A DNA stretch of 32,494 nt from Bacteroidota bacterium (lineage in GTDB: Bacteria > Bacteroidota > Bacteroidia > JABDFU01). Location of the stretch: the NCBI GenBank assembly GCA_013286655.1, contig JABDFG010000027.1, positions 1-32,494 of the forward strand. Reading direction: 5' to 3'. Under the pieces are notes generated by a model. It was not told the origin of the DNA, did no database searches, and worked only from the letters and a program-made list of their open reading frames with translations. Below, in pieces: positions 7,190 to 15,977 of this stretch. The stretch's first letter is position 1, and the number at the start of each line of letters is the position of its first letter. Both the position numbers and the translations under genes were made by a program.

Positions 7190-8645
7190 TTTACCTCAGG
7201 CATTAATGGTGCTTGCGCCGCAATCAAGAAAATACTTGGAAGCCGGGAGAGGATTGGGAAAAAGCACAATATTCGGCTGGCAACTTAAAGAGCTTGCACA
7301 TCAAATGCCAAGATCATCTTCTGTAATTGTTGGAGAAACCTATCAACAAATTTTAACCAGAACACTTCCATCCACAATAGCTTCATTGGAACGATTGGGA
7401 TTTTACCAAGGTCTTCATTATTTTATCGGACGAACCGCTCCAAAATCATGGAAATGGGAAATGCCGTATGAGCCACCTTTAAAATTTGATTATTATATGC
7501 ATTGGTATACCGGTGCTGGATTTCATTTTGTTTCTCAAGATCGTCCAGGATCCGGACGAGGTATAAATTCAGATGCAGTACTGGGAGACGAAATGACAAT
7601 TTTAGAAGAAATAAAATTATTCAATGACGTATTTGCCACAAACAGAGGAAATCTTGACCGTTTTGGAAAATGCCCATTGCATCACAGCGAGTTTTTTTGC
7701 GGGACTGTTCCTATGACGTCAAAAGGAAGATGGGTTTACAATGTTGAAAAAGAAGCACAAAAAAATCCAAGTGAAATTTTTTATTTACGAGCATCGGCGG
7801 AAGAAAATCGCATTAATCTTGGAGAAAAGTTTTTCAAGGACAATCAAAGACGCTTGCCTGATTTGATCTATAAAGCAGAAATTTTAAATATTCGACCAGA
7901 TAAAATAGAAGGTGGATTTTATGCATTATTAAATGAGGAAAAACACACTTATACAGCTTTTGACAATTCATATCTGGATGGATTGAACTACAAATTTGAT
8001 GTGGCTCAAAACCTAACTTCGCGTCAGGATGGAGACTTAAATCCGGGTATGCCTATCGACATTGCCATGGATTACGGCGCAAGTATCAACGTTATTGTAG
8101 CGGGTCAAGAGCACATGAACGCCTTTCGTTTTATCAACTGTATGTATGTGAAGCATCCGCTGCTTACCAAAGCGGTGGTGGATAACTTCTGTGATTATTA
8201 TAGTACCCATCGAACCAAAGTTGTTAACTATTACTATGATCATACCGCTATCGGTGGTATAGGTACGACTTCGGTGACTTATCAGACAGAAGTAGTTGAT
8301 GCATTCCGGGCCAAAGGATGGCACGTGAACAACATGTACATAGGTCAAGCTTCAGCGCATCATGTCCGGTATCTTGTATGGAACATTGCGCTTTCCGGAG
8401 ACGGACGTATGGTGCCTATACTGATCAACCGTAACAATGCGCGTGTGTTACTCATATCAATGCTACATGCAGGCGTTCGCCAAGGCAGTAAGGGCTTTGA
8501 GAAAGACAAGACAGAGGAGCGCAACAAGGCACGTGATCAAAGTGAAACCACACACGCATCCGACGCAGCTGACACCTTGCTCATGGGTAAGTACTACAAT
8601 CAGATCTCCAAACAAACCGAGTTCATTGGTGATGTCATTCACTAA
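7149..8645 (+). CDS. Large terminase subunit (TerL): packaging ATPase and nuclease
   Basis: A 498-residue packaging motor with both domains readable. ATPase domain: Walker A EAGRGLGKST (31-40, Lys38), and Walker B AVLGDE (Asp147, Glu148). Nuclease domain (RNase H-like): IDIAMDYGAS with Asp308, YYYDHTA with Asp364, and THASDAADTLL with Asp472/Asp475 as the expected acidic metal ligands. Length is normal for the family. ATG 7149 is chosen over ATG 7206 because NLPQALMVLAPQSRKYLEAG before Walker A is normally part of these proteins. It overlaps TerS by 41 bases. Base composition shifts part-way: hand counts in 60-base blocks give about 33-40% GC in the ATPase half and about 47-53% beyond about 8000, suggesting a recombinant gene. 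Confidence 0.95.
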   Translation: MSQEKNQTKEIIFNLPQALMVLAPQSRKYLEAGRGLGKSTIFGWQLKELAHQMPRSSSVIVGETYQQILTRTLPSTIASLERLGFYQGLHYFIGRTAPKSWKWEMPYEPPLKFDYYMHWYTGAGFHFVSQDRPGSGRGINSDAVLGDEMTILEEIKLFNDVFATNRGNLDRFGKCPLHHSEFFCGTVPMTSKGRWVYNVEKEAQKNPSEIFYLRASAEENRINLGEKFFKDNQRRLPDLIYKAEILNIRPDKIEGGFYALLNEEKHTYTAFDNSYLDGLNYKFDVAQNLTSRQDGDLNPGMPIDIAMDYGASINVIVAGQEHMNAFRFINCMYVKHPLLTKAVVDNFCDYYSTHRTKVVNYYYDHTAIGGIGTTSVTYQTEVVDAFRAKGWHVNNMYIGQASAHHVRYLVWNIALSGDGRMVPILINRNNARVLLISMLHAGVRQGSKGFEKDKTEERNKARDQSETTHASDAADTLLMGKYYNQISKQTEFIGDVIH

Positions 8646-8863
8646 CTGGTAATTTCCATAAGATATCCTGTTTTTTTTCAAAAAAAAATTTCCAATTGCC
8701 AATAGGGCGTGGCTGGCTTTTGAGCAATACAATGTTTAACGCGTTGATATTTAAAGTTTTAATCGTTTTACACTCAAATACTTGAATCAAAATAAACTGG
8801 ACTTTGATTTATAGGGTTTGGAATGTCCTTTTTTTAGCCGGCCCAATAGTCTTTTTTTGCTCT

Positions 8864-9115
8864 ATGCTTCACTTAAATGATGCTCTTGCCATTATTAATG
8901 ATCGACAAAGCGCGTTTTCTATAAGCTTTATATCGTGTGATGAAAAGAAAAAATCAGGAGGTGAACTTATTGCAATTGACAAGGCTGTTTCCTGTGGGCT
9001 TCCGTTTGAAAGCAAGCATCGAATTGGAATACGTAATTCAGAGAACTCGTACCATCCTATGGCGGTTCATCAAAAGTTAATTACAAGAGTTAACGGGCAA
9101 AAAGTATTCTATTGA
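8864..9115 (+). CDS. Small phage protein upstream of portal, function unknown
   Basis: An 83-residue product starting at ATG 8864; the frame extends to TTG 8804, but that adds a hydrophobic, unlikely segment. The pattern LNDALAIINDRQSAFSISFISCDEKKKSGGELIAI (seen as ALAIINDR, then FSISF, then a charged CDEKKKSGGEL turn) recalls a short protein often found before the portal gene in Bacteroidota phages, with the shape 'ALxIIDxR...FSIxFVTxDxxxxxGGE'. It is probably a compact beta protein. It overlaps the portal gene by one base (TGATG). The 218 bases before it (8646-8863) hold T- and A-runs but no gene or clear promoter that I can defend. Confidence 0.6.
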   Translation: MLHLNDALAIINDRQSAFSISFISCDEKKKSGGELIAIDKAVSCGLPFESKHRIGIRNSENSYHPMAVHQKLITRVNGQKVFY

Positions 9116-10476
9116 TGAGCGAAGTGATAATAAATCCGGATGCAAACATGGCTTACCTTGAAAAACACAAGGCCATTGTTTCATTTGGTAAAGGAAAATC
9201 ACCTGCAATTGAGGCTCCGACACCCAAAATACTTTTAATAAACTCCATTTTAAACGTTGCGCCCTGGGGTGAATGGAATTTATTCCCTCAGGAGGTCATA
9301 GAGGCTGCTAATTTTTCAACCATCATTCCGGCAGTTTTGGAATGGAAGGCAAAAGCAATGTATTCTTCAGGCCTGGTGTATGGAACTGTTGTGAATGATC
9401 CAACAACGGGGGAGGAAAGTTTAAAGCCTATGTTTGATCCTTACATAGACGCATGGCTTAAACGTACCAATTATAAGCGGCAGATCCTGCAGCTGGCTAT
9501 GGATTACTATTGGTTTTATAATACATTTCCTTCATTAGTCCTAAGTAAAGACCGTTCAGAGATAGCTGCCGTATTTGCTTACAAGGCTGATATGTGCCGG
9601 CTTCAAAGGCAGAACATTGACAACAATAATTCCATTGACAATTGTTATATAAACGCAAACTGGAGCGTAGGTGGTGGGCTTTTAAATTCCCTTACCGTTC
9701 CAATGTTTGATACCACTTATGATCCGGTAGCGAGCCTTCAATCACGCAAAGATTCAGATATTTATATGTTTCCTTGCCAATACCCAACTCCAGGAAGAAT
9801 ATACTATTCACTTGCTCCCTGGGATTCTCTTAGGTCAAGCGGATGGGCAGAGGTCGCAAAGGGAATTCCTGAGTTTAAAAAGTCTCTATTACAAAATCAG
9901 CTTACTATAAAATACCACATTGAGGTAAGCATTTCCTGGTGGAAGTGGAAATATCCATCCTGGGATACTTTTTCTCAGGCAGATCGGCTAAAAAAGATGG
10001 AGGAAGAACTTAAAAAGTTCAACGATATCTTAACTGGATCCACAAACGCAGGTCGTAGCATCATGTCTACCTTCCAGTTCGACCAGCATTCCATGAAAGA
10101 ATATGCCGGTTGGCGTATCACAGCCATCGATGATAAGCTGAAAGACGGTATGTACGTTGAGGATAGCCAGGAAGCGAGCTCACATCATTACTCAGCTCTT
10201 GGAGTTGATCCAACATTACTTGGAAATTCTCCAGGTAAAGGGATGGGCGCAGGATCCGGATCTGATAAACGTGTGGCATTTAATATTTACGTCAATAACT
10301 GTAAAGCAGATCAGGACATCATTTTAGAGCCATTTAATTTCGCGGCAGATTATAATGGATGGACAAAAAAGTATCCCAATTTTCAATTTTGGTTCCGAAA
10401 CTATTACATATCAACCCTAGAGGAAGGGCAGCAGATGCAGATGGCGCAACCTATTAAACCGGAGGGAAGTTTATAA
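9115..10476 (+). CDS. Portal protein
   Basis: A 453-residue protein placed straight after the terminase, with the composition and length of a phage portal. Visible supports are a Trp/Tyr-rich N-terminal half (WLKRTNYKRQILQLAMDYYW), a long helix near residues 270-315 (SQADRLKKMEEELKKFNDIL) consistent with the portal stem region, and GVDPTLLGNSPGKGMGAGSGSDKR, which resembles the G-x-x-P-x-L-L-G segment common near the end of portal proteins that respond to capsid filling. The start is ATG 9115, within TGATG, giving a one-base overlap with the previous stop; TTG 9112 is only a frame extension. It forms the dodecameric DNA gate at one capsid vertex. The call rests on context plus the GVDPTLLG pattern. 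Confidence 0.8.
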   Translation: MSEVIINPDANMAYLEKHKAIVSFGKGKSPAIEAPTPKILLINSILNVAPWGEWNLFPQEVIEAANFSTIIPAVLEWKAKAMYSSGLVYGTVVNDPTTGEESLKPMFDPYIDAWLKRTNYKRQILQLAMDYYWFYNTFPSLVLSKDRSEIAAVFAYKADMCRLQRQNIDNNNSIDNCYINANWSVGGGLLNSLTVPMFDTTYDPVASLQSRKDSDIYMFPCQYPTPGRIYYSLAPWDSLRSSGWAEVAKGIPEFKKSLLQNQLTIKYHIEVSISWWKWKYPSWDTFSQADRLKKMEEELKKFNDILTGSTNAGRSIMSTFQFDQHSMKEYAGWRITAIDDKLKDGMYVEDSQEASSHHYSALGVDPTLLGNSPGKGMGAGSGSDKRVAFNIYVNNCKADQDIILEPFNFAADYNGWTKKYPNFQFWFRNYYISTLEEGQQMQMAQPIKPEGSL

Positions 10477-11558
10477 TGGCACTGATAAAAACTTCAGATG
10501 AGTTAAGGACATTTCTGCCACTTAACAAAACATTTGACCCTTCCGGGATCCTTCCATTTGTAACGGAAGCTGAAGTTGGCACAATTATTCCAGCCATATC
10601 TCAGGCACAATACGATGATCTTAATGGCGCTTACAATAACGAGCCATATACCTTAAGTCCTGCTCAAACCAAACTGCTAGCCAAAGTGCAGGCAGCACTT
10701 ACTTGTTTTGCATTTAACCTATGGTTACCATTTGGCCAGGTTCAAATTGATAATTCAGGAATTAGAATTGCCAATACGGATACGATGAAAACCGCTTTCC
10801 AGTGGCAGACCGATAAGCTGGATCAAAGTTCTCTTCAGAGCGGGTTTTCTGCATTAGAACAATTGCTTGTTTTTATGGAAGCCAATAAGTCCGATTATTC
10901 ACTTTGGGCCGGATCCAGTTCTTATACCGTTTACAAATCGCTATTTATAACAACCGCTATACAGTTTGATACTCTCTTCTCAATCAATCAATCGCGTCTT
11001 GTTTTTATTTCTCTCATGCCAGCGATGAAAAAGGTGGAAGACTTTTTTATAAGGGCAGTACTGGACCCTGCAACTTTTGCTTCCATTAAATCCGATATCA
11101 CTTCCGGAACAGTTGGAGCTGACAATCAGGCACTACTAAATTACATTCAGCCGGCAGTGGCTCACCTTGCCATTGCCAAGGGTTTAACCGACAAGTCGAT
11201 AACGCTTAACGACCGTGGGGTACTTACTTTCCGGGACGTAGGCCGCATAACAACCAAAGCCTATGAACCTGCAGCAAGTGATATCCTGGATGCCATTCAG
11301 CGCCAAGCTAATGAGGACGGACGCGCATATCTTAAAATACTTACCGATTACTTAAACGCAAACGCCAGTTCTTCAAAATACACAAGTTATTTCTCCAGCT
11401 CATTGTATGTCGCTCCCCCCACTCCGGGCAATTGTGATGATGGTAATCATCACCAACATGACTACGACCACTATGACGAGTCTGGAGAAAGCCAAAGAGA
11501 AGGATCAATTTATTTGAACGGAAAAAGAAAACCAAAGAAGGGAATTGTAGGATTATGA
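10476..11558 (+). CDS. Head-tail connector/adaptor-like protein (DUF6712-type, from memory)
   Basis: A 360-residue protein that overlaps the portal stop by one base (TAATG). Residues about 1-125 (TSDELRTFLPLNKTFD, then AISQAQYDDL and a long helical stretch) and about 150-310 look like two related helical halves; each has 'I-x-x-A-x-x-x-[QL]' plus an aromatic helix, as in connector proteins. I recall similar Bacteroidota phage proteins carried as DUF6712, but could not check this. The position after portal suggests head completion. The C-terminus is odd: GNCDDGNHHQHDYDHYDESG (about residues 318-337) is rich in His, Asp and Cys and looks able to bind metal, followed by a basic end. Function is inferred. 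Confidence 0.6.
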   Translation: MALIKTSDELRTFLPLNKTFDPSGILPFVTEAEVGTIIPAISQAQYDDLNGAYNNEPYTLSPAQTKLLAKVQAALTCFAFNLWLPFGQVQIDNSGIRIANTDTMKTAFQWQTDKLDQSSLQSGFSALEQLLVFMEANKSDYSLWAGSSSYTVYKSLFITTAIQFDTLFSINQSRLVFISLMPAMKKVEDFFIRAVLDPATFASIKSDITSGTVGADNQALLNYIQPAVAHLAIAKGLTDKSITLNDRGVLTFRDVGRITTKAYEPAASDILDAIQRQANEDGRAYLKILTDYLNANASSSKYTSYFSSSLYVAPPTPGNCDDGNHHQHDYDHYDESGESQREGSIYLNGKRKPKKGIVGL

Positions 11559-12367
11559 ACATCATTCAACTTGGACATATCTCAATTAATTCTCCGCGCA
11601 CCTGGAACGAATGCTCTAAGGATCAACTTTATTATATTGCATCGCAGCTGCAAAAGTGGCGTCCTGTATTTTCTTCTTCTAAGGCTTATTTAAAAAAAGA
11701 GCAAAGCAAAGCCGTTTTATTTATCCGAATGGCTCTTTTACAGGTGATGCTTGGGGTTAATCCTTTCAATGTATTTTCTTCCCGCACCCGGGCATTTAGA
11801 AAAATACTGCCAGAGCAAATGCTGGATCTTTTAAAAACAGTTGATTTTATTTTTGAAAGTAACAATCTTACAGAAAACAAATTCCCAATTATCAATGGGC
11901 TTCATGGACCTGCAGACGGACTGCGATTTTTATCCGTTGGAGAGTTCGCCTTTACTGAAACATACTTTTTAAAATATCATACCACTCAGAGCGAAGAGTT
12001 CTTAAATAAGCTATGCGCAACACTATATCGGGAACAGGCTTTTGAAAATCAGGATCACCTTGATAAACGAGCAAAATTTAACGATGCCTCAATTGACTCA
12101 AGAGCTCAAAAAATAAAAGGTTGGAATAGCCATCTTAAACAAGTAGTGCTTTTGTTTTACATAGGTTGCAGAGAAAAGATCATTAGAGACAATCAGAGCC
12201 TTTTTACTAAAACAAAAAAAGGAGATAAACAAAAACAAAATTGGGCAGAGCTGATCCTTGATCTTTCCGGAGACAAGTTCGGATCAATGGATCAAACGTC
12301 CGATACACCAATTTTTACAATTCTGGTTTACTTAAAAAAATTACAAAAGCAGGCCGACAAAAAATGA
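11555..12367 (+). CDS. Conserved phage protein of unknown function
   Basis: A 270-residue soluble, mostly helical protein. The central block (FPIINGLHGPADGLRFLSVGEF then AFTETYFLKYH) follows a pattern I associate with a protein conserved in Bacteroidota siphovirus clusters: 'K-P-x-I-x-x-L-x-G-P-x-D-x-L...G-E-F-x-x-x-[ED]-x-x-Y'. Later, LCATLYREQ and VVLLFYIGCREKII match the same family in my memory. It sits between the connector-like gene and a 171-residue unknown, with 4-base overlaps on both sides, so it is made in step with them. A connector or tail-assembly role is plausible, but the sequence shows no catalytic motif and I cannot name the function. Confidence 0.6.
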   Translation: MNIIQLGHISINSPRTWNECSKDQLYYIASQLQKWRPVFSSSKAYLKKEQSKAVLFIRMALLQVMLGVNPFNVFSSRTRAFRKILPEQMLDLLKTVDFIFESNNLTENKFPIINGLHGPADGLRFLSVGEFAFTETYFLKYHTTQSEEFLNKLCATLYREQAFENQDHLDKRAKFNDASIDSRAQKIKGWNSHLKQVVLLFYIGCREKIIRDNQSLFTKTKKGDKQKQNWAELILDLSGDKFGSMDQTSDTPIFTILVYLKKLQKQADKK

Positions 12368-12879
12368 TCATTACTCCAGCGACATATACCAATTATTTTA
12401 AGCAGGCCGCCATAAACAATAAACTCATTGGGCATAATCCGCCTTTGGTAACTCATTTCTATGCTCTGAGTATAGAAGAGATATTAAACGATGCCCGCTC
12501 GGATTGGGATGGAGGCTTTACGATGGTTCTTGAAAACCTAGAAGCGAATTTCAATGATCTTAAAAATGACAATGAAAGGGCTTTTCCGGCCTGCGCATTT
12601 TCCATAATAAAGCAGTTTAATCCAAAGACTGGGGATTATGACGATTTGCGTGCGCTGATTGATCAGGCTTATAATATATGTTATCAGGTAATTTCAAAAA
12701 TACGTAAGGATTATAAAAACAGGATACTTTCTGGTCTTGAGATTAGTAGCTTTCACTTGCATTACGTAGCCAATATTTTAAATAGTGGATTTGGTTACCG
12801 ATGCACATTCAATTTTAATCAACCCGCTTCACTTGGATTTGATCCAACGCAGTGGAATAACGAAACGCCACTTCAATGA
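12364..12879 (+). CDS. Unknown phage protein, possible neck or tail-terminator component
   Basis: A 171-residue soluble protein that I do not recognise by sequence. It begins with a helix (YTNYFKQAAINNKLI) and HNPPLVTHFYALSIEEI, followed by acidic alternating segments, and ends in FGYRCTFNFNQPASLGFDPTQW, a likely beta hairpin. Size and position (after the connector genes, before the virion surface genes) are those of a tail terminator or tail completion protein, but that is position-based inference. It overlaps the neighbours on both sides by 4 bases (ATGA), so it belongs to the same translationally coupled series. Confidence 0.5.
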   Translation: MIITPATYTNYFKQAAINNKLIGHNPPLVTHFYALSIEEILNDARSDWDGGFTMVLENLEANFNDLKNDNERAFPACAFSIIKQFNPKTGDYDDLRALIDQAYNICYQVISKIRKDYKNRILSGLEISSFHLHYVANILNSGFGYRCTFNFNQPASLGFDPTQWNNETPLQ

Positions 12880-13271
12880 GACCGGACATTATAAATCCAA
12901 TATTACAAGCCGCTGATCAACAAATTCAGCTTACCGTCACTGATTCAAGTGGTGCCGCTTATGATATGTCTTCAGCAAGTAAACTAATTGTGGCAGTATA
13001 TTATGAGGATGGAACACTTCTTCAAAAATATTCTAAAAATAGCGCTGCAGGATGGTCTGTTTTGGATGTAACCAGTGCATCATCTGGAATATTAAAATTT
13101 AAAATTGAGACGGGAGATACCATAACTGCTCCTCCTGGTAAAGTGTTTGCAGAAGTACGCATACAAACCGCTGACGTGAGTTACGAAGACGGATATTATG
13201 ATCTTTTGGGTCAGGGTATTTATATAGGTGAAATAGTACAAAGTATTACAAGCACATTAACGCTGCCTTAA
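12876..13271 (+). CDS. Beta-sandwich virion protein, baseplate/fibre-adaptor-like
   Basis: A 131-residue protein made almost wholly of beta strands: QQIQLTVTDSSGAAYDMSSA, KLIVAVYYEDGTLLQKYSK, SGILKFKIETGDT, GKVFAEVRIQTAD, and a closing IYIGEIVQSI strand. The pattern 'D-x-G-x-x-x-D-L/M-[ST]-x-[AS]...V-x-x-x-[KR]-x-x-G-[ST]-x-[LQ]' is that of the N-terminal domain of BppU-like upper baseplate or fibre-anchoring proteins, which are immunoglobulin-like. It has no signal peptide, unlike the three fibre-like genes downstream. It overlaps the previous gene by 4 bases and ends 2 bases before the next. Probable role: a structural adaptor for receptor-binding proteins, inferred from fold and position. 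Confidence 0.5.
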   Translation: MRPDIINPILQAADQQIQLTVTDSSGAAYDMSSASKLIVAVYYEDGTLLQKYSKNSAAGWSVLDVTSASSGILKFKIETGDTITAPPGKVFAEVRIQTADVSYEDGYYDLLGQGIYIGEIVQSITSTLTLP

Positions 13272-13273
13272 TT

Positions 13274-13723
13274 ATGTCTTATAACATACAAGTCATAGTA
13301 GCCACACCGGTATTTACAGGCAAGCAATTGAATGTAGGAGTGAGCGTGTCTGGATTACCTGGAACTCCGGGACCTTCCTTTGATATGGATTTTGATGGAG
13401 GCAACATTGACATAACCGGATTGACGACCTTAAATAATACAGTAACAGTTCCCTCAAATGCAATCAAGGCTCATATAAAATTAACGAGCTCAAACGCAAA
13501 TGAAAATATTGACACAGTAACCAATCTTCCAAGTAATGTTCCAATTCGTTTTTTCGCTGATTCGGGAGTTACTGTAAACTTCATAAGCGGTACCGGCACC
13601 AACAATCCGCGCCTTGATGGAGGGATAAACTGCCAGGTCCATGGAGATTATAATGAATGGCTTGAGTTAACAAAGATCAACGGGGTTGTATGTCAAACCA
13701 ATAAAGGAATTTATACTACTTGA
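13274..13723 (+). CDS. Beta-rich virion or fibre accessory protein, function unknown
   Basis: A 149-residue Thr/Asn/Gly-rich protein without signal peptide or membrane segment. It contains a short collagen-like run (GLPGTPGPS, about residues 27-35), followed by a likely beta-sheet domain (DFDGGNIDITGLTTLNNT; NVPIRFFADSGVTVNFISG; NCQVHGDYNEWLELTKING). Such short G-x-P repeats plus beta domains are common in phage fibres and head or tail decoration. It starts 2 bases after the previous gene and ends just before the ATG of the long fibre gene. I do not recognise a family. A part of the fibre or adhesion apparatus is the simplest reading. Confidence 0.5.
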   Translation: MSYNIQVIVATPVFTGKQLNVGVSVSGLPGTPGPSFDMDFDGGNIDITGLTTLNNTVTVPSNAIKAHIKLTSSNANENIDTVTNLPSNVPIRFFADSGVTVNFISGTGTNNPRLDGGINCQVHGDYNEWLELTKINGVVCQTNKGIYTT

Positions 13724-13724
13724 T

Positions 13725-15977
13725 ATGAAAAAAATCGTCGTCATTCTCTTATTGTTTACCGGGCTTATAAATGCTCAAACTGATAAACTTCAGAATTATC
13801 CCAGAACTACAACAGGAAAAACAACTGATCTGATATTAAAATGTGATTCGGGAGGCGCTGTTGGAGCTAATAAATCGATGAAAATAGCTGATTTCATTGC
13901 TACATATTGGGGTTCGTATCCAACCGGCTCAGGCACTTCTGGTTACGTTCCTCTTTGGGATGGCACAGAATCTCAGGGAAACAGCGTTATTACTCAAAGC
14001 AGTGGAAATATAATCATAGGAACCGGTGGACCAACTGTATATGGAATAGAATCATTTCTATTAAGTAAAAATCAAAATAATATAACATTGTCAAGCGTAA
14101 ATAACCCGAATGCTGGAAGTAATTCAGCAGCTGGACTGGCTGTATTGTCAGATGTGGCAAATCTTTTAATTGCTTCAAATAGTAGTACTGCGACCCCCTC
14201 TGGAATGACTTTGCCATCCTCAACATCAATAGCTTCAATTGGATCATTACTTGTTGGGCCGGCTGACAATCACCCAATGATGTTTTATACTGATAATCTT
14301 GAAAGAGCCAGGATTTCAGCTACAGGAAATGTAGGCATAGGAACTACAAGCCCTGGTTTCCCATTAACTATTGGAAATGGAGCGGCCACAATATACAATG
14401 ATGAACAATTGCTTATAAGCAAAAATCAAAACAATTTAACATTAGAAAGTATAAATAATCCTAATACAGGAAATGCTTCAGAAGCCGGATTATCAATTAA
14501 TTCAGATGTTGCCAATCTTTTGATCACAGCAAACAGCAGTACTCTTTCTCCATCGGGTTTATATCTTCCATCATCAATTACACTTGGGAGTGCTGCAGGC
14601 AGTTTCATATTTGGAACTTCTGATAATCACCCAATGATGGTTTATTCAAATGGTTTGGAACGAATGAGGGTTTCCAGTGCTGGAAATATAGGTATTGGTA
14701 CGATATCTCCAGTTGCATCAGCGAAATTAGATATTACCAGTACTACGCAGGGATTATTGCCACCGAGAATGACTACCACACAAATGAATGCTATATCATC
14801 ACCTGCTTCTGGTTTAACAATAATTAATACAACACAAGGTGATACAATATATTGGTATGATGGAAACAGATGGCATGGGATTGGTGCAGCGGGAGGATCC
14901 ACTTATTCTGCTGGAAATGGAATAAAAATATCCAGTACAACAATTTACGCAGACACAACTAAATTGTGGTCAACGCATGGAAATTCAGGAACAGTGGCCG
15001 GAACCAACTTTGAAGGGACAAAGGATAGTATTGACATGGTTTTCGATGCAAACGGCCATGAGAGATTCAGGCTTAAGCCGGATAACAATCTTGTTAGTAA
15101 TGCTTTTTATGGCACCAATGGAGTACACGCATGGATGGGAATAGGAACGAAGACACCAATGGCTACTGTTGAGATAAAAGACTCTATAAATGCAAACACT
15201 GCCTTACAGGTGACAAACACATCACATGGAGCGAATGCATATACTGCCGTTATTGCTTACGAGGGGATGTATAACACTTCTTATCCAGTATATGCACAAA
15301 TGCAATGCTACGGATATGGAGAAACTAGCGACGGGTGCACAGGATGTCTGCAACGGAATGCTATTTTTTCTGGTGGCGATGGTACTAATGCGACTATGTT
15401 ATACGCAGATGGCCCAGGCGGTTTGATAGTTGGCGTTTACGAACCCTGGGATACGCCTGCCGTATTTATTAATAAAGGCTTAATAGCTGGCCAGACATTT
15501 GTTTCGGTTAACACAAAAATTAACAACGGTTATCAATTCAGCGTAAATGGAACAAGCTACTTAAACGGAACGGCAAACAATATCGGAACTGTTACGGGTG
15601 GTACATTAAGTTGCTCAGGTGGCGCAACTATTATCCCCCCAACCACTGTTACTAATTCGGTATCCACGGGAGCAATAACAATAAATGGTCATTCTACATA
15701 TCAGGAAACAGATAGCGTTAGCAGTAACGCTACGGCTGTTACGGTAAGTTATTCAAATATCATTTTGGGAGAGATTGCTAAAGTTGAATATTGGAAAACA
15801 ACTGCCACCGATGCCGTTTTAACATTCCCCACCGGAACAATAGTTAGCGCAGCTCAACCAGGTGTATCTGGACAGACACTCACATTACACAGCACAACAT
15901 CGGGACAATTTACTATATGGATAGATAGAATAACAAATACCAAGTATAAAGTAACATCAGCGCAAAATGTACCGTAA
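13725..15977 (+). CDS. Long tail-fibre-like protein with signal peptide and internal repeats
   Basis: A 750-residue protein. ATG 13725 is the start because MKKIVVILLLFTGLINAQ is a textbook signal peptide with the NAQ cleavage end typical of Bacteroidota; the frame is open from 13686, but that would bury it. The mature part is Ser/Thr/Gly/Asn-rich and beta-structured. Two ~110-residue repeats (14028-14354 and 14379-14711) share SKNQNN, SDVANLLI, DNHPMM and end in GN[VI]GIGT-x-SP. That last motif is common in Bacteroidota tail-fibre and chaperone-dependent fibre proteins. Later segments (TYSAGNGIKISSTTIYADT, a Cys pair near SDGCTGCLQ) look like further fibre domains. Within this late operon it is probably a receptor-binding fibre. 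The signal peptide is unexpected for a virion protein assembled in the cytoplasm. Confidence 0.7.
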   Translation: MKKIVVILLLFTGLINAQTDKLQNYPRTTTGKTTDLILKCDSGGAVGANKSMKIADFIATYWGSYPTGSGTSGYVPLWDGTESQGNSVITQSSGNIIIGTGGPTVYGIESFLLSKNQNNITLSSVNNPNAGSNSAAGLAVLSDVANLLIASNSSTATPSGMTLPSSTSIASIGSLLVGPADNHPMMFYTDNLERARISATGNVGIGTTSPGFPLTIGNGAATIYNDEQLLISKNQNNLTLESINNPNTGNASEAGLSINSDVANLLITANSSTLSPSGLYLPSSITLGSAAGSFIFGTSDNHPMMVYSNGLERMRVSSAGNIGIGTISPVASAKLDITSTTQGLLPPRMTTTQMNAISSPASGLTIINTTQGDTIYWYDGNRWHGIGAAGGSTYSAGNGIKISSTTIYADTTKLWSTHGNSGTVAGTNFEGTKDSIDMVFDANGHERFRLKPDNNLVSNAFYGTNGVHAWMGIGTKTPMATVEIKDSINANTALQVTNTSHGANAYTAVIAYEGMYNTSYPVYAQMQCYGYGETSDGCTGCLQRNAIFSGGDGTNATMLYADGPGGLIVGVYEPWDTPAVFINKGLIAGQTFVSVNTKINNGYQFSVNGTSYLNGTANNIGTVTGGTLSCSGGATIIPPTTVTNSVSTGAITINGHSTYQETDSVSSNATAVTVSYSNIILGEIAKVEYWKTTATDAVLTFPTGTIVSAAQPGVSGQTLTLHSTTSGQFTIWIDRITNTKYKVTSAQNVP
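14028..14711 (+). repeat. Two tandem ~330-base coding repeats in the fibre gene
   Basis: Unit 1 (14028-14354) and unit 2 (14379-14711) are diverged copies about 351-354 bases apart. Shared protein landmarks, in order, are SKNQNN[IL]TL, NNPN-[AT]-G, SDVANLLI, NSST-x-[ST]PSG, SDNHPMM-like [AS]DNHPMM, LER-[AM]-R[IV]S, and GN-[VI]-GIGT-[TI]-SP. They look like a duplicated fibre shaft module. Confidence 0.75.

Noticed and set aside
8804-8863. TTG start and extra hydrophobic N-terminus for the pre-portal protein
   Set aside because: The conserved-looking pattern starts after ATG 8864; the upstream part is probably non-coding.
11341-11565. Minus-strand ORF opposite the connector tail
   Set aside because: It has no independent start context, overlaps two coupled plus-strand genes and looks like a shadow of their codon bias.
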